Shown: positions 27,854-36,499 of the stretch, one piece after another
Layout: every line of letters begins with the position of its first letter
Position numbering within the stretch: position 1 is the first letter of the stretch
Source of the DNA: Pseudomonas nitroreducens
Lineage (GTDB): Bacteria > Pseudomonadota > Gammaproteobacteria > Pseudomonadales > Pseudomonadaceae
Assembly (NCBI RefSeq): GCF_014204515.1
Contig: NZ_JACHLI010000012.1
Coordinates: forward strand, 62,001 to 126,000
Reading direction: 5' to 3'
DNA length: 64,000 bases
Notes under the pieces: generated by a model
What the model was told of the DNA's origin: nothing
The model's database searches: none
What the model saw: the letters and a program-made list of their open reading frames with translations, nothing else
Translations under genes and position numbers: made by a program

Positions 27854-28828
27854 ATGAAGCTTCAGCAATTGCGCTATATCTGGGAAGTCGCGCACCACGA
27901 CCTGAACGTTTCGGCCACCGCCCAAAGCCTCTATACCTCGCAGCCCGGCATCAGCAAGCAGATCCGCCTGCTCGAAGACGAGCTGGGCGTCGAAGTCTTC
28001 GCCCGCAGCGGCAAGCACCTGACCCGCGTCACCCCCGCTGGCGAGCGCATCATCACCACCGCCGGCGAGATCCTGCGCAAGGTAGAAAGCATCAAGCAGA
28101 TCGCCCAGGAATTCTCCAACGAGAAGAAGGGCACGCTGTCCATCGCCACCACCCACACCCAGGCGCGCTATGCGCTGCCCGGCGTGATCAGCGGCTTCAT
28201 CAAGCAATACCCGGACGTCTCCCTGCACATGCACCAGGGCACGCCGATGCAGATCGCCGAGATGGCCGCCGACGGCACCGTCGATTTCGCCATTGCCACC
28301 GAGGCGCTGGAGCTGTTCGGCGACCTCATCATGATGCCGTGCTACCGCTGGAACCGCTGCGTGATCGTGCCCCAGGGCCACCCGCTGACCAAGGTGCCGA
28401 AGCTGACCCTGGAGCTGCTCGCCGAGCAGCCCATCGTCACCTACGTGTTCGGCTTCACCGGCCGTTCCAAGCTCGATGAAGCCTTCAACCAGCGCGGCCT
28501 GGTGCCGAAAGTGGTGTTCACCGCCGCCGACGCCGACGTGATCAAGACCTACGTGCGCCTGGGCCTGGGCGTGGGCATCGTGGCCCACATGGCGGTCGAC
28601 CCGAAACTCGACAGCGACCTGGTGATGCTCGACGCCAGCCACCTGTTCGAATCCAGCGTGACCAAGATCGGCTTCCGTCGCGGCACCTTCCTGCGCGGCT
28701 TCATGTGCGACTTCATCGAGAAGTTCGCCCCGCACCTGACCCGCGACCTGCTGGCCAAGGCCGTGCAGTGCCACAACAAGACCGAGCTGGACGAGCTGTT
28801 CGACGGCATCGAGCTGCCGGTCTACTGA
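27854..28828 (+). CDS. cysB: LysR-family sulfur regulator CysB
   Basis: 324 aa. Activator of cysteine and sulfate assimilation genes in response to N-acetylserine and sulfur limitation. The N terminus MKLQQLRYIWEVAHHDLNVSATAQSLYTSQPGISKQIRLLEDELG is the characteristic CysB helix-turn-helix. The effector domain has TTHTQARYALPGVI (sulfate/N-acetylserine pocket) and FGFTGRSKLDEAF. cysH lies nearby on the other strand, as in P. aeruginosa. A clear terminator follows. Confidence 0.97.
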   Translation: MKLQQLRYIWEVAHHDLNVSATAQSLYTSQPGISKQIRLLEDELGVEVFARSGKHLTRVTPAGERIITTAGEILRKVESIKQIAQEFSNEKKGTLSIATTHTQARYALPGVISGFIKQYPDVSLHMHQGTPMQIAEMAADGTVDFAIATEALELFGDLIMMPCYRWNRCVIVPQGHPLTKVPKLTLELLAEQPIVTYVFGFTGRSKLDEAFNQRGLVPKVVFTAADADVIKTYVRLGLGVGIVAHMAVDPKLDSDLVMLDASHLFESSVTKIGFRRGTFLRGFMCDFIEKFAPHLTRDLLAKAVQCHNKTELDELFDGIELPVY

Positions 28829-28848
28829 TCGCGCCCGTCTGCGGAACA

Positions 28849-28873
28849 AGCCCGGCAAATGCCGGGCTTTTTC
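28849..28873. terminator. terminator after cysB, shared with the MFS gene end
   Basis: AGCCCGGC-AAAT-GCCGGGCT followed by TTTTC; the tail overlaps the MFS stop codon, so the two convergent genes share it. Confidence 0.85.
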
Positions 28874-30068
28874 ATGGCCGGCTGCTGTGGGTATGCCAGC
28901 GCAGCAGCAACAGGGCGGCGAAGGCCAGCGCCGCGCCGGCCAGGAAGGTCCAGCTGGCACCGAAGCTCTGCCACAGCCAGCCGGCCAGCACGCTGGCCAG
29001 CAGCATGGCGAGGCCACTGGCGAGGTTGAACACGCCGAAGGCGGTGCCCTTGAGATCGGCCGGTGTGCAGTCGGCGATCAGCGCCGCCAGCAGGCCCTGG
29101 GTGAAGCCCAGGTGCAGGCCCCAGAGCGCAACGCCGACCAGCATCACCGGCGTGGAGTCGGCCCAGGCCAGCAGCAGGTCGGCCGCCACCAGCAGGAGCA
29201 TGCCGATGGCCAGCAGGCCGCTGCGGCCGATTCGGTCCGACCACCAGCCCACCGGGTAGGCCGAGAGCATGAACAGCAGGGCCATCACCACCATGACCAG
29301 CGGTGCCCAGGCCATCGGCAGGCCGATGGCCTGGGTACGCAGCACCAGGAAGGCTTCGCTGAAGCGCGCCAGGGTGAACACCGCGCCGATGCCGACGACC
29401 CACCAGTAGCGCGCCGGGAAGCTGCGCAGCGTGTCGCGCTGGATCGGCGAACGGAAACGCTGCGTGCCGGGCAGCTGTTCCGGCTCCTTCACGAAGAACA
29501 CGATCGCCAGTACCGCCAGGCCGGCCGGGATACAGGCGAACCAGAACACCCGCGGCAGGTCGTTGCCCAGCCAGAGCATCAGGGCGATGGCCAGCAGCGG
29601 GCCGGCGAAGGCGCCGGCGGTGTCCATGGACTGGCGCAGGCCGAAGCAGGCGCCACGGATCGAGGGTGGCGCGACGTCGGCGATCAGCGCGTCACGGGGC
29701 GCGCCGCGGATACCCTTGCCGAGGCGGTCGAGCAGCCGCGCGGCGAAGATCGTCTCGCCGCTGCTGGCGAGGGGAAACAACGGCTTGGACAGCGCCGCCA
29801 GGCCGTAGCCGAACAGCACCAGGCCCTTGCGCCGGCCGAGGTAGTCGCTGATAGCGCCGGAGAACACCTTGACGATCAGCGCGGTGGCCTCGGCGATGCC
29901 TTCGATCAGCCCGACCGTGACCAGGCTCAGCCCCAGGCTGCCGACCAGGAACAAGGGCAGCAGGCTGTGCAGCAGTTCGGAGGACACGTCCATCAGCAGG
30001 CTGACGAAGCCCAGCGCCCAGACGGTAGCGGGAATGCGCGGGCGCGTGCGGTCCGAGCCGTCGGCCAT
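28872..30068 (-). CDS. major facilitator superfamily transporter
   Basis: 398 aa with about 12 hydrophobic segments. The N terminus MADGSDRTRPRIPATVWALGFVSLLMDVSSELLHSLLPLF is typical of a group of MFS permeases with a conserved MDVSSE stretch. The loop 2-3 motif reads ISDYLGRRKGLVLFGYGL (G-x-x-x-D-x-x-G-R-R). AAGGAAG upstream of the ATG. Substrate not readable. It follows the thioredoxin-like gene in the same direction with an 88-base gap. I do not recall it at this place in PAO1, so it may be a strain-specific insertion. Confidence 0.85.
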   Translation of the reverse strand: MADGSDRTRPRIPATVWALGFVSLLMDVSSELLHSLLPLFLVGSLGLSLVTVGLIEGIAEATALIVKVFSGAISDYLGRRKGLVLFGYGLAALSKPLFPLASSGETIFAARLLDRLGKGIRGAPRDALIADVAPPSIRGACFGLRQSMDTAGAFAGPLLAIALMLWLGNDLPRVFWFACIPAGLAVLAIVFFVKEPEQLPGTQRFRSPIQRDTLRSFPARYWWVVGIGAVFTLARFSEAFLVLRTQAIGLPMAWAPLVMVVMALLFMLSAYPVGWWSDRIGRSGLLAIGMLLLVAADLLLAWADSTPVMLVGVALWGLHLGFTQGLLAALIADCTPADLKGTAFGVFNLASGLAMLLASVLAGWLWQSFGASWTFLAGAALAFAALLLLRWHTHSSRP

Positions 30069-30156
30069 GGAAAACTTCCTTGTGCTGCGGGGAGGGGAGA
30101 GCAGTCTGGCCGATCGGCCATCAAGAAAGCGTCAAGCGCGACACCTCGGCACGCGT

Positions 30157-30501
30157 TTACAGGCGGTCGAGGTCGTCGCGCTGGGCCAGTTCGGCGAGGG
30201 CTTCGCGGGAGTCCAGCGGAAGCTCGCCACGGCCTTCGAGCACCTCGTGGAGGAAGCTCATGAACACCGTGTAGACCACCTCGCGACCGTCATCGTGGCG
30301 GACCACGAAGAACGGCGCGGTGTCCACGCCGTACTGCGCGGCGACCAGCCAGCCGGTGCTGGCGGGGTTGCGCTCGTCGGCGACCAGGGTGCGGTCGATG
30401 CGATTGAGGTAACCGCCCTTGACCAGGCGTTCGTGGACTTCGCGGCACTTGCGGCAGTCCTGGCCGTCGGCCAGGACCTTCTTCACCAGAGTGATGCGCA
30501 T
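30157..30501 (-). CDS. thioredoxin/glutaredoxin-like protein next to cysH
   Basis: 114 aa. The N-terminal strand MRITLVKKVL leads to DCRKCREVHERLV, a CxxC motif (CRKC), and the later TAPFFVVRHDDGREV has the cis-proline before a strand, as in thioredoxin folds. The C-terminal half is acidic. Being 85 bases downstream of cysH in the same direction suggests it may supply electrons to the APS reductase or otherwise aid sulfur assimilation. That link is inference from position. Matches PA1755 as I recall. Confidence 0.82.
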   Translation of the reverse strand: MRITLVKKVLADGQDCRKCREVHERLVKGGYLNRIDRTLVADERNPASTGWLVAAQYGVDTAPFFVVRHDDGREVVYTVFMSFLHEVLEGRGELPLDSREALAELAQRDDLDRL

Positions 30502-30586
30502 GGGATCGGCTCCGCCGCAGGCATGCAGGCGTCCGATCCTGGGCTGCGGGCTGACAGGGAAAATTCCGTCAGCCGAGGGTAAGGCT

Positions 30587-31321
30587 TCAGGCCTTGCTGA
30601 TCAAATTGCCGGCGTGCAGGCCGCACTCTTTCTGCGTGGCTTCTTCCCACCACCAGCGGCCCTCGCGTTCGTGCTGGTTCGGCAGCACGGGGCGGGTGCA
30701 GGGTTCGCAGCCGATGCTGATGAAGCCGCGCTCGTGCAGGCTGTTGTAGGGGATTTCCAGCATGCGGATGTAGGCCCAGACTTCTTCGCTGCTCATGCTG
30801 GCCAGCGGGTTGAACTTCACCAGCGGTTTCTCCGGGGTGGAGAAGGCGCCGTCCAGCTCGACCACGGCGACCTGGCTGCGGGTGCCGGGGCTCTGGTCCT
30901 TGCGCTGGCCGGTGGCCCAGGCGCGGACGGTGGAGAGCTTGCGCTTGAGCGGCTCGATCTTGCGGATGCCGCAGCATTCGCCGTGGCCGTCCTTGAAGAA
31001 GCTGAACAGGCCCTTTTCCTTGACGAAAGGCTCCAGCAGGCGCGGGTCCGGGGTCATCACCTCGATGGCGATGCCGTAGTGCTCGCGCACCTGCTCGATG
31101 AAGCGGTAGGTCTCCGGGTGCAGGCGGCCGGTGTCCAGGCTGAATACCTTGACGTTCCTGTTGAGCTTGTAGGCCATGTCCACCAGCACCACGTCCTCGG
31201 CGCCGCTGAAGGAGATCCACAGCTCGTCGCCGAAGTGCTCGAAGGCGAGCTTGAGGATGTCCTGGGGGGATTTGCTGGCGTGGCTCGCGGCGATTTCCGC
31301 GATATCGAACGGGAGGCTCAT
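30587..31321 (-). CDS. cysH: adenylylsulfate (APS) reductase, assimilatory
   Basis: 244 aa. Reduces activated sulfate to sulfite. It has the iron-sulfur cluster cysteines of the APS-reductase group (CC in GECCGIRKIEPLKR and the second pair in GCEPCTRPV), which E. coli PAPS reductase lacks, so the substrate is predicted to be APS, as known for P. aeruginosa CysH. Other features are SFSGAEDVVLVDMAYK (phosphosulfate loop) and FSLDTGRLHPETYRFI. The C terminus keeps the catalytic Cys (KECGLHAGN). Near cysB, its likely regulator. Confidence 0.96.
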   Translation of the reverse strand: MSLPFDIAEIAASHASKSPQDILKLAFEHFGDELWISFSGAEDVVLVDMAYKLNRNVKVFSLDTGRLHPETYRFIEQVREHYGIAIEVMTPDPRLLEPFVKEKGLFSFFKDGHGECCGIRKIEPLKRKLSTVRAWATGQRKDQSPGTRSQVAVVELDGAFSTPEKPLVKFNPLASMSSEEVWAYIRMLEIPYNSLHERGFISIGCEPCTRPVLPNQHEREGRWWWEEATQKECGLHAGNLISKA

Positions 31322-31510
31322 CAGGCGGTATTCCTAGTTTTAATGGCGCAGGGCGCTGCGTGGGCGCGATGGTAGCAAAGAGGCGGATATGCCCCTAAAT
31401 AACCATAGGAAAGGTGGACTGTGGTGTTTGGGTATAAGTGCCGCGTTGCGCCGCTGGGAGCGAGCCGCTAGAGTGCCGCCTCTCAAGTCAAACCTGCGGG
31501 GAAATCGTTC

Positions 31511-32128
31511 GTGGAAATCGCCTGTCTCGACCTGGAAGGGGTTCTGGTTCCGGAAATCTGGATCGCCTTCGCTGAAAAAACCGGTATCGAAGCGCTCAAG
31601 GCGACGACCCGCGATATCCCGGATTACGACGTGCTGATGAAGCAGCGTCTGCGCATCCTCGACGAGCACGGCCTGAAGCTGTCCGACATCCAGGAAGTGA
31701 TCGCCACCCTGAAACCGCTGGAAGGCGCGGTGGAGTTCGTCGACTGGCTGCGCGAGCGCTTCCAGGTGGTGATCCTCTCCGACACCTTCTACGAGTTCTC
31801 CCAGCCGCTGATGCGCCAGCTCGGTTTCCCGACCCTGCTGTGCCACAAGCTGATCACCGACGAGACCGATCGTGTCGTCGGCTACCAGCTGCGCCAGAAG
31901 GATCCCAAGCGCCAGTCGGTCATCGCCTTCAAGAGCCTGTACTACCGTGTGATCGCCGCGGGCGATTCCTACAACGACACCACCATGCTCTCCGAAGCCC
32001 ACGCCGGCATCCTGTTCCACGCGCCGGAAAACGTGATTCGCGAGTTCCCGCAGTTCCCGGCCGTGCACACCTATGAGGACCTGAAGCAGGAATTCCTCAA
32101 GGCGTCCAACCGCCCGCTCAGCCTGTAA
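31511..32128 (+). CDS. thrH: bifunctional phosphoserine phosphatase/homoserine phosphotransferase ThrH
   Basis: 205 aa, GTG start at 31511. HAD-superfamily protein with the DLEGVLVPE motif I, ILSDTFYEF motif II and AGDSYNDTTMLSEA motif IV. In P. aeruginosa ThrH uses phosphoserine as donor to make serine or to phosphorylate homoserine. The start is set by the standard family N terminus MEIACLDLEGVL. Divergent from cysH with 189 bases between starts. A strong terminator follows. Confidence 0.95.
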   Translation: MEIACLDLEGVLVPEIWIAFAEKTGIEALKATTRDIPDYDVLMKQRLRILDEHGLKLSDIQEVIATLKPLEGAVEFVDWLRERFQVVILSDTFYEFSQPLMRQLGFPTLLCHKLITDETDRVVGYQLRQKDPKRQSVIAFKSLYYRVIAAGDSYNDTTMLSEAHAGILFHAPENVIREFPQFPAVHTYEDLKQEFLKASNRPLSL

Positions 32129-32142
32129 GACTGGCTGTGACG

Positions 32143-32170
32143 AAAAAGCCCCGCGGATGCGGGGCTTTTT
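32143..32170. terminator. bidirectional terminator after thrH
   Basis: AAAAAGCCCCGC-GGAT-GCGGGGCTTTTT, perfect stem with A5/T5. Confidence 0.92.
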
Positions 32171-32192
32171 CTTTCCAGCGAGATGACATTTG

Positions 32193-32268
32193 CGTAGGAG
32201 CGGACTCTGTCCGCGATCCGGCCGAGAGGCCGGCCTGATCGATATCGCGGACGGAGTCCGCTCCTACG
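32193..32268. repeat. REPIN-type palindrome, second sequence family
   Basis: Arms CGTAGGAGCGGACTCTGTCC... at 32193-32217 and the matching complement at 32244-32268, with an inner hairpin CCGGCCGAGAGGCCGG. Same architecture as the repeat at 10625 but different arm sequence; lies between thrH and pabB. Confidence 0.88.
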
Positions 32269-32283
32269 GGAAAACACCTCCGC

Positions 32284-33627
32284 TCACATACCTTCCAGGG
32301 TCCGCAGGAGCACGCCGACCTTGGTCAGCGACTCCTCGTATTCCTCTTCCCAGTTCGAGTCGGCGACGATGCCGCCGCCGGCCCAGCAGCTCGCCTGGCC
32401 GTCCTTCACCAGCACGGTGCGGATGGCGATGGAGCTGTCCATCTCGCCGCGCACGTCGAGGTAGAGCAGGCTGCCGCAGTAGATGCTGCGCTGCGTTGGC
32501 TCCAGCTCGTCGATGATCTGCATGGCGCGGACCTTCGGTGCGCCGGTGATGGAGCCGCCGGGGAAGCTGCCTTCGAGCAGGTCCAGCGCGTCCTTGCCGG
32601 CCGCCAGTTCGCCACGCACGCTGCTGACCAGGTGGTGGACGTTGGGGTAGCTCTCCACGGCGAACAACTCGGGCACCCGCACGCTGCCGGGGCGGCAGCT
32701 GCGGCCGAGGTCGTTGCGCAGCAGGTCGACGATCATCAGGTTCTCGGCGCGGTCCTTGTCGCTGGCCAGCAGGGCTTCGGCGTTCTGCCGATCCGACTCG
32801 GGAGTTTCACCACGCGGGCGGGTGCCCTTGATCGGCCGGGTTTCCACTTCCCCACCGTGGAGCTGGATGAAGCGCTCCGGCGACAGGCTGAGGACAGCGC
32901 CTTCAGGCAATTCCAGGTAGCCGGCAAAGGGCGTCGGGCAGGCCTCGCGCAACGCCCGGTAGGCCAGCCAGGGCGAACCGCTGCAGGGCGCGCGGAAGCG
33001 CTGGGTGTAGTTCACCTGGTAGCAGTCGCCGGCGAGGATGTAGCCGTGCACGCGCTCCAGCGCCTCGCGGTACTGCTCGCGGCTCAGGTCGGGGCTGAAC
33101 GCTGCGCCGAGTTGGAAGGGCGGCAGTGTTTCGTCATGGCCCGGGCGTTCGAACAAGGCAATCAGCCGCTCGCGTTCCTCCAGCGCCAGCTTCGGGTGGA
33201 ACACCAGCTGGCTGCTGCGCTCCTGGTGATCGCTGACCAGCGCCCAGGCATACAGGCCCAGGCGCGCATCGGGCAGGGCGAGGTCGTCGTGGGTGGGTTC
33301 GGGCAGCTGTTCGATGCGGCGGCCGAAATCATAGCCCAGATACCCGATCATTCCGCCGACGAATGGCACTTTGCGATCATCGGGAGCCTGGGCATCGCCC
33401 AGGCTCTGCAAGGCGCTGCGCACGCGGGCGAAAAAGCTCTTGGCCGATTCGTCGGCGATTGGCGCCAGTTCTGCCAATGGCCAGGCGCTCAGAAGGTCAT
33501 AGCGTCCACGTGTGGCAATGGGTCGGCCGGCGTCCAGGAGGACGGCGCCAGGTGCTCGATGGATCAGGGCGAAGCGTTCACCCGGGTCTTCCTGGTAGGG
33601 AAGCGGATGCAGAAAACAGTCAGGCAT
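32284..33627 (-). CDS. pabB: aminodeoxychorismate synthase component I
   Basis: 447 aa. Makes aminodeoxychorismate for folate synthesis. N-terminal domain includes VPFVGGMIGYLGYDFGRR, the C-terminal chorismate-binding domain GYLELPEGAVLSLSPERFIQ, TRPIKGTRPRGETPESDRQ, ESYPNVHHLVSSVRGEL and GGIVADSNWEEEYEES. The order and length agree with PabB rather than anthranilate synthase TrpE, which is longer. It faces a REPIN on its 3' side and is divergent from the LuxR-type genes with a 99-base gap. Confidence 0.93.
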   Translation of the reverse strand: MPDCFLHPLPYQEDPGERFALIHRAPGAVLLDAGRPIATRGRYDLLSAWPLAELAPIADESAKSFFARVRSALQSLGDAQAPDDRKVPFVGGMIGYLGYDFGRRIEQLPEPTHDDLALPDARLGLYAWALVSDHQERSSQLVFHPKLALEERERLIALFERPGHDETLPPFQLGAAFSPDLSREQYREALERVHGYILAGDCYQVNYTQRFRAPCSGSPWLAYRALREACPTPFAGYLELPEGAVLSLSPERFIQLHGGEVETRPIKGTRPRGETPESDRQNAEALLASDKDRAENLMIVDLLRNDLGRSCRPGSVRVPELFAVESYPNVHHLVSSVRGELAAGKDALDLLEGSFPGGSITGAPKVRAMQIIDELEPTQRSIYCGSLLYLDVRGEMDSSIAIRTVLVKDGQASCWAGGGIVADSNWEEEYEESLTKVGVLLRTLEGM

Positions 33628-33726
33628 GGGTAACAGCGTGCAGGCAAATGAGGTGATCAGGTTGGCTGGAGTAGCGATCCTAGAGCTATTTCTTCAGTTT
33701 ACGTGAGAAAAGCATTCTGATAAGAA

Positions 33727-36498
33727 GTGACGAATCCCACGCGGACGATGCTCCGTACCAACAACGATAATGACATAGGGATACAGGCCGTGGATGTAGT
33801 GCTCGAGCCCGCAGCCGGCAGCCTTCTGCGCTCCAGATTAACACCCCCTCGGGTGCCTGCTGATTATTTGATTCGTCCCGACGTCCAGAATGCCCTGGAC
33901 CGACATCCTTATGCCTCGATACTGCTGTTTTCCGCGCCCGCCGGTTTTGGCAAGACCACCGCGCTGGCGGCGCTGGCCGGTGCCCGGTCCAGCCAGGGCC
34001 ACAGCGTTGCCTGGCTGTCGCTGGACAATGACGACGACGACCCCGGCCGCTTCTGCCTGAAGCTCATCCAGGCCCTGGCCACCGCCGTGCCCGGCGTCGG
34101 CGAGGACGCCCTGGGCTACGTGCGCAACACCATGCGCGTGCCCGTGGTCGCGGTCATGGAAAGCCTGCTGATGGACCTCTCCCGCGACGAGCGCAAGGTC
34201 CTGCTGGTACTCGACGACCTGCATGAGATCACCCATCCCGACGTCTTCGCCGGCCTCAACCGCCTGGTGCAGTACGCGCCGCCCGGCCTCACCCTGGTCA
34301 TCGGCAGCCGCTCGCAGCCGCCGCTGAACCTCGCCACCTGGCGTGCCAAGGGGCTGCTGCTGGAAATCGGCCAGGACGAACTGCGCCTGTCCCGCGAGGA
34401 AACCCGCGAGTACCTGGCCCGCGATGGCCTGCAACTGGAAGATAGCTGCCTGCAGTCGCTGCACAACCAGACCGAAGGTTGGATGGCCGGGGTGCACCTG
34501 GTCAGCCTGTGGCTGCGCCAGCAGCCCGGTGCGCCGGAAGACCTCAAGTTGCTGAGCAGCGACAAGGCGGCCGTCGGCGACTACCTGCTGCGCGCGGTAT
34601 TCGAGCGCCTGCCGGCGGACATCCAGGGCGCGCTGCTGTCCCTGGGCATCGCCAACCGCCTGAACGGCGACCTGGCCAACACCCTCACCGGCCGCCAGGA
34701 CGGCCAGGCGCTGCTGGAACACCTGGACAGCATGCAGCTGTTCCTCCTGCCGCTGGACCGCGACCGCCAGTGGTACCGCTTCCACCAGCTGTTCGCCGAT
34801 TTCCTCCGCGCCCGCCTGCGCGAGCGCGACCCGGAGCGCTTCAAGCAACTGCACTTCAACGCCAGCCTGTGGTTCACCAACCACCACATGCCGACCCTGG
34901 CCATCGAGCACGCGTGCCTGGCCGAGGACCCGGAGATGCTCGCCGCGCTGGTGGACGGCTGCGGCCTGGAACTGATCAATCGCGGCCAGCTGTACCTGAT
35001 CTCGCGCTGGCGCCGCCATGTGCCGGACGAGATCGCCGAGCGCTATCCGATCCTGGTGCTCAGCGACGTCTGGACCCGCGCCTCGGAACTCAGCCTGCCC
35101 GAAGCCAACCGCATGATCGACGAGCTGCTGGCGCGCTGGGGCGACCACAAGGGCAGCGGGCCGATGGGCGACCAGTACCTCTCGGCGCTGGCGGTGAAAG
35201 CCGTGCTGGCGTTGCAGAAGGACGACCTGGAGCAGTGCATCACCCTGGCGCGGCGGGTGGAGAGTCAGCTGGGGCAGAATTCCGCCTTCCTCGAAGGCGC
35301 CATCCTGCTGATCGCCGCGTTCGCCCAGGTGGTCCGTGGCCAGGCCGAGCAGGCGCGGCGCCTCATGGGGCTGGCGCAGCAACGCAACCACTTCCTCGAC
35401 GGCCGTTACCTGCACATGCAGCAGTGCACCATCGAAGTGGTGCTGGCGCTGGAGCAGGGCCAGGTCAAGCAGGCGCAGATGCTGATCGAGCGCGTGCGCG
35501 AGCAGGCCATGCCGCTGTTCGACAAACGCTCCCAGGCCCTGGCATTGCCGGCCATTGCCGAAGCGCTGACGGCCTACTACCGCGTCGAGTTCGACGGCCT
35601 GGAGGAGCGCCTGCGCTGGGCGCTGGGCCGGGTCGACGTGGTCAACCCCATCGACCTGTACGCCCAGGGCATGCAATGCCTGGCGCGCATCCAGCGCCTG
35701 CAGGGGCGCGGCAAGGAGGCGCTGGCGACCCTCGGGCTGATGCAGACCCTGGCCTCGCGCAACCAGTCCTGGCGCTTCTTCGCCATGGCGGTGGGCGAGG
35801 AGGTCAACCTGATCCTCCAGGAGACCGCCACCGACCGCTGCAAGCGCGCCGAGCAGCGGCTCAAGGCGGTCGACTGGGCGAAGCTGGCCAGCCACTACAA
35901 GCAGATGCCGTTCAACCCGGTGCTGTGGGTGCAGGGCATCAGCCGCATCCGCCTGCTGCAGGCGCGCGGGCATTTCAGCGAGGCGCTGCACGAGATCACC
36001 CAGCTGCGCGGCATGCTGCAGCCGGGCTGGCACGGCCTGCAGCGGCTGCGCCTGGACCTGCTGGCGGCCCTGAGCTACCAGCGCCTGGGTTACCAGGAAC
36101 GCTCCCACAGCCTGCTCGGCCAGTGCCTGGTCGGCGCCGAGCGGGAAGGGGTGCGGAGCATCTTCATCGAGGAAGGCGAGGGGATCCGCCAGTTGCTCCA
36201 GCAGCTGGAGTCCACCGAGCGACAACCGGCGCTGCAGGTCTTCATTCGCGCGATGTTGACCGTCTGGCCGGGGCAGGAAGCACGCAGGTCGCCCGAGGTG
36301 CTCGAAGAAGGTCTGACCGACCGCGAGCGCGAGGTGGTATGCCTGGCAGCCCAGGGACTCTCCAACGAGGAGATCGGCCAGCAGCTGTCGCTGGCCCTGG
36401 GCACCGTCAAATGGCACCTGCACAACATCTACGAGAAGCTCAAGGTGCGCAATCGGACCCAAGCGATACGCCGTGCCCGCGAGCTGAGTCTGCTCTGA
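33727..36498 (+). CDS. MalT-type LuxR-family transcriptional regulator
   Basis: 923 aa, GTG start; an in-frame ATG at 33748 is a possible alternative. STAND ATPase layout: Walker A APAGFGKTT about residues 71-78, Walker B VLLVLDDLHEI, the ARC subdomain with YLARDGLQLEDSCLQSLHN, a helical TPR-like sensor region (about 420-830), and a C-terminal LuxR helix-turn-helix LTDREREVVCLAAQGLSNEE with GTVKWHLHNIYEKLKVRNRTQAI. These proteins need ATP and a small inducer to activate transcription. It is followed by a paralogue one base after its stop, and both stand upstream of the envelope operon from 39455. Corresponds to PA1759 in memory. Confidence 0.92.
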   Translation: MTNPTRTMLRTNNDNDIGIQAVDVVLEPAAGSLLRSRLTPPRVPADYLIRPDVQNALDRHPYASILLFSAPAGFGKTTALAALAGARSSQGHSVAWLSLDNDDDDPGRFCLKLIQALATAVPGVGEDALGYVRNTMRVPVVAVMESLLMDLSRDERKVLLVLDDLHEITHPDVFAGLNRLVQYAPPGLTLVIGSRSQPPLNLATWRAKGLLLEIGQDELRLSREETREYLARDGLQLEDSCLQSLHNQTEGWMAGVHLVSLWLRQQPGAPEDLKLLSSDKAAVGDYLLRAVFERLPADIQGALLSLGIANRLNGDLANTLTGRQDGQALLEHLDSMQLFLLPLDRDRQWYRFHQLFADFLRARLRERDPERFKQLHFNASLWFTNHHMPTLAIEHACLAEDPEMLAALVDGCGLELINRGQLYLISRWRRHVPDEIAERYPILVLSDVWTRASELSLPEANRMIDELLARWGDHKGSGPMGDQYLSALAVKAVLALQKDDLEQCITLARRVESQLGQNSAFLEGAILLIAAFAQVVRGQAEQARRLMGLAQQRNHFLDGRYLHMQQCTIEVVLALEQGQVKQAQMLIERVREQAMPLFDKRSQALALPAIAEALTAYYRVEFDGLEERLRWALGRVDVVNPIDLYAQGMQCLARIQRLQGRGKEALATLGLMQTLASRNQSWRFFAMAVGEEVNLILQETATDRCKRAEQRLKAVDWAKLASHYKQMPFNPVLWVQGISRIRLLQARGHFSEALHEITQLRGMLQPGWHGLQRLRLDLLAALSYQRLGYQERSHSLLGQCLVGAEREGVRSIFIEEGEGIRQLLQQLESTERQPALQVFIRAMLTVWPGQEARRSPEVLEEGLTDREREVVCLAAQGLSNEEIGQQLSLALGTVKWHLHNIYEKLKVRNRTQAIRRARELSLL

Positions 36499-36499
36499 C

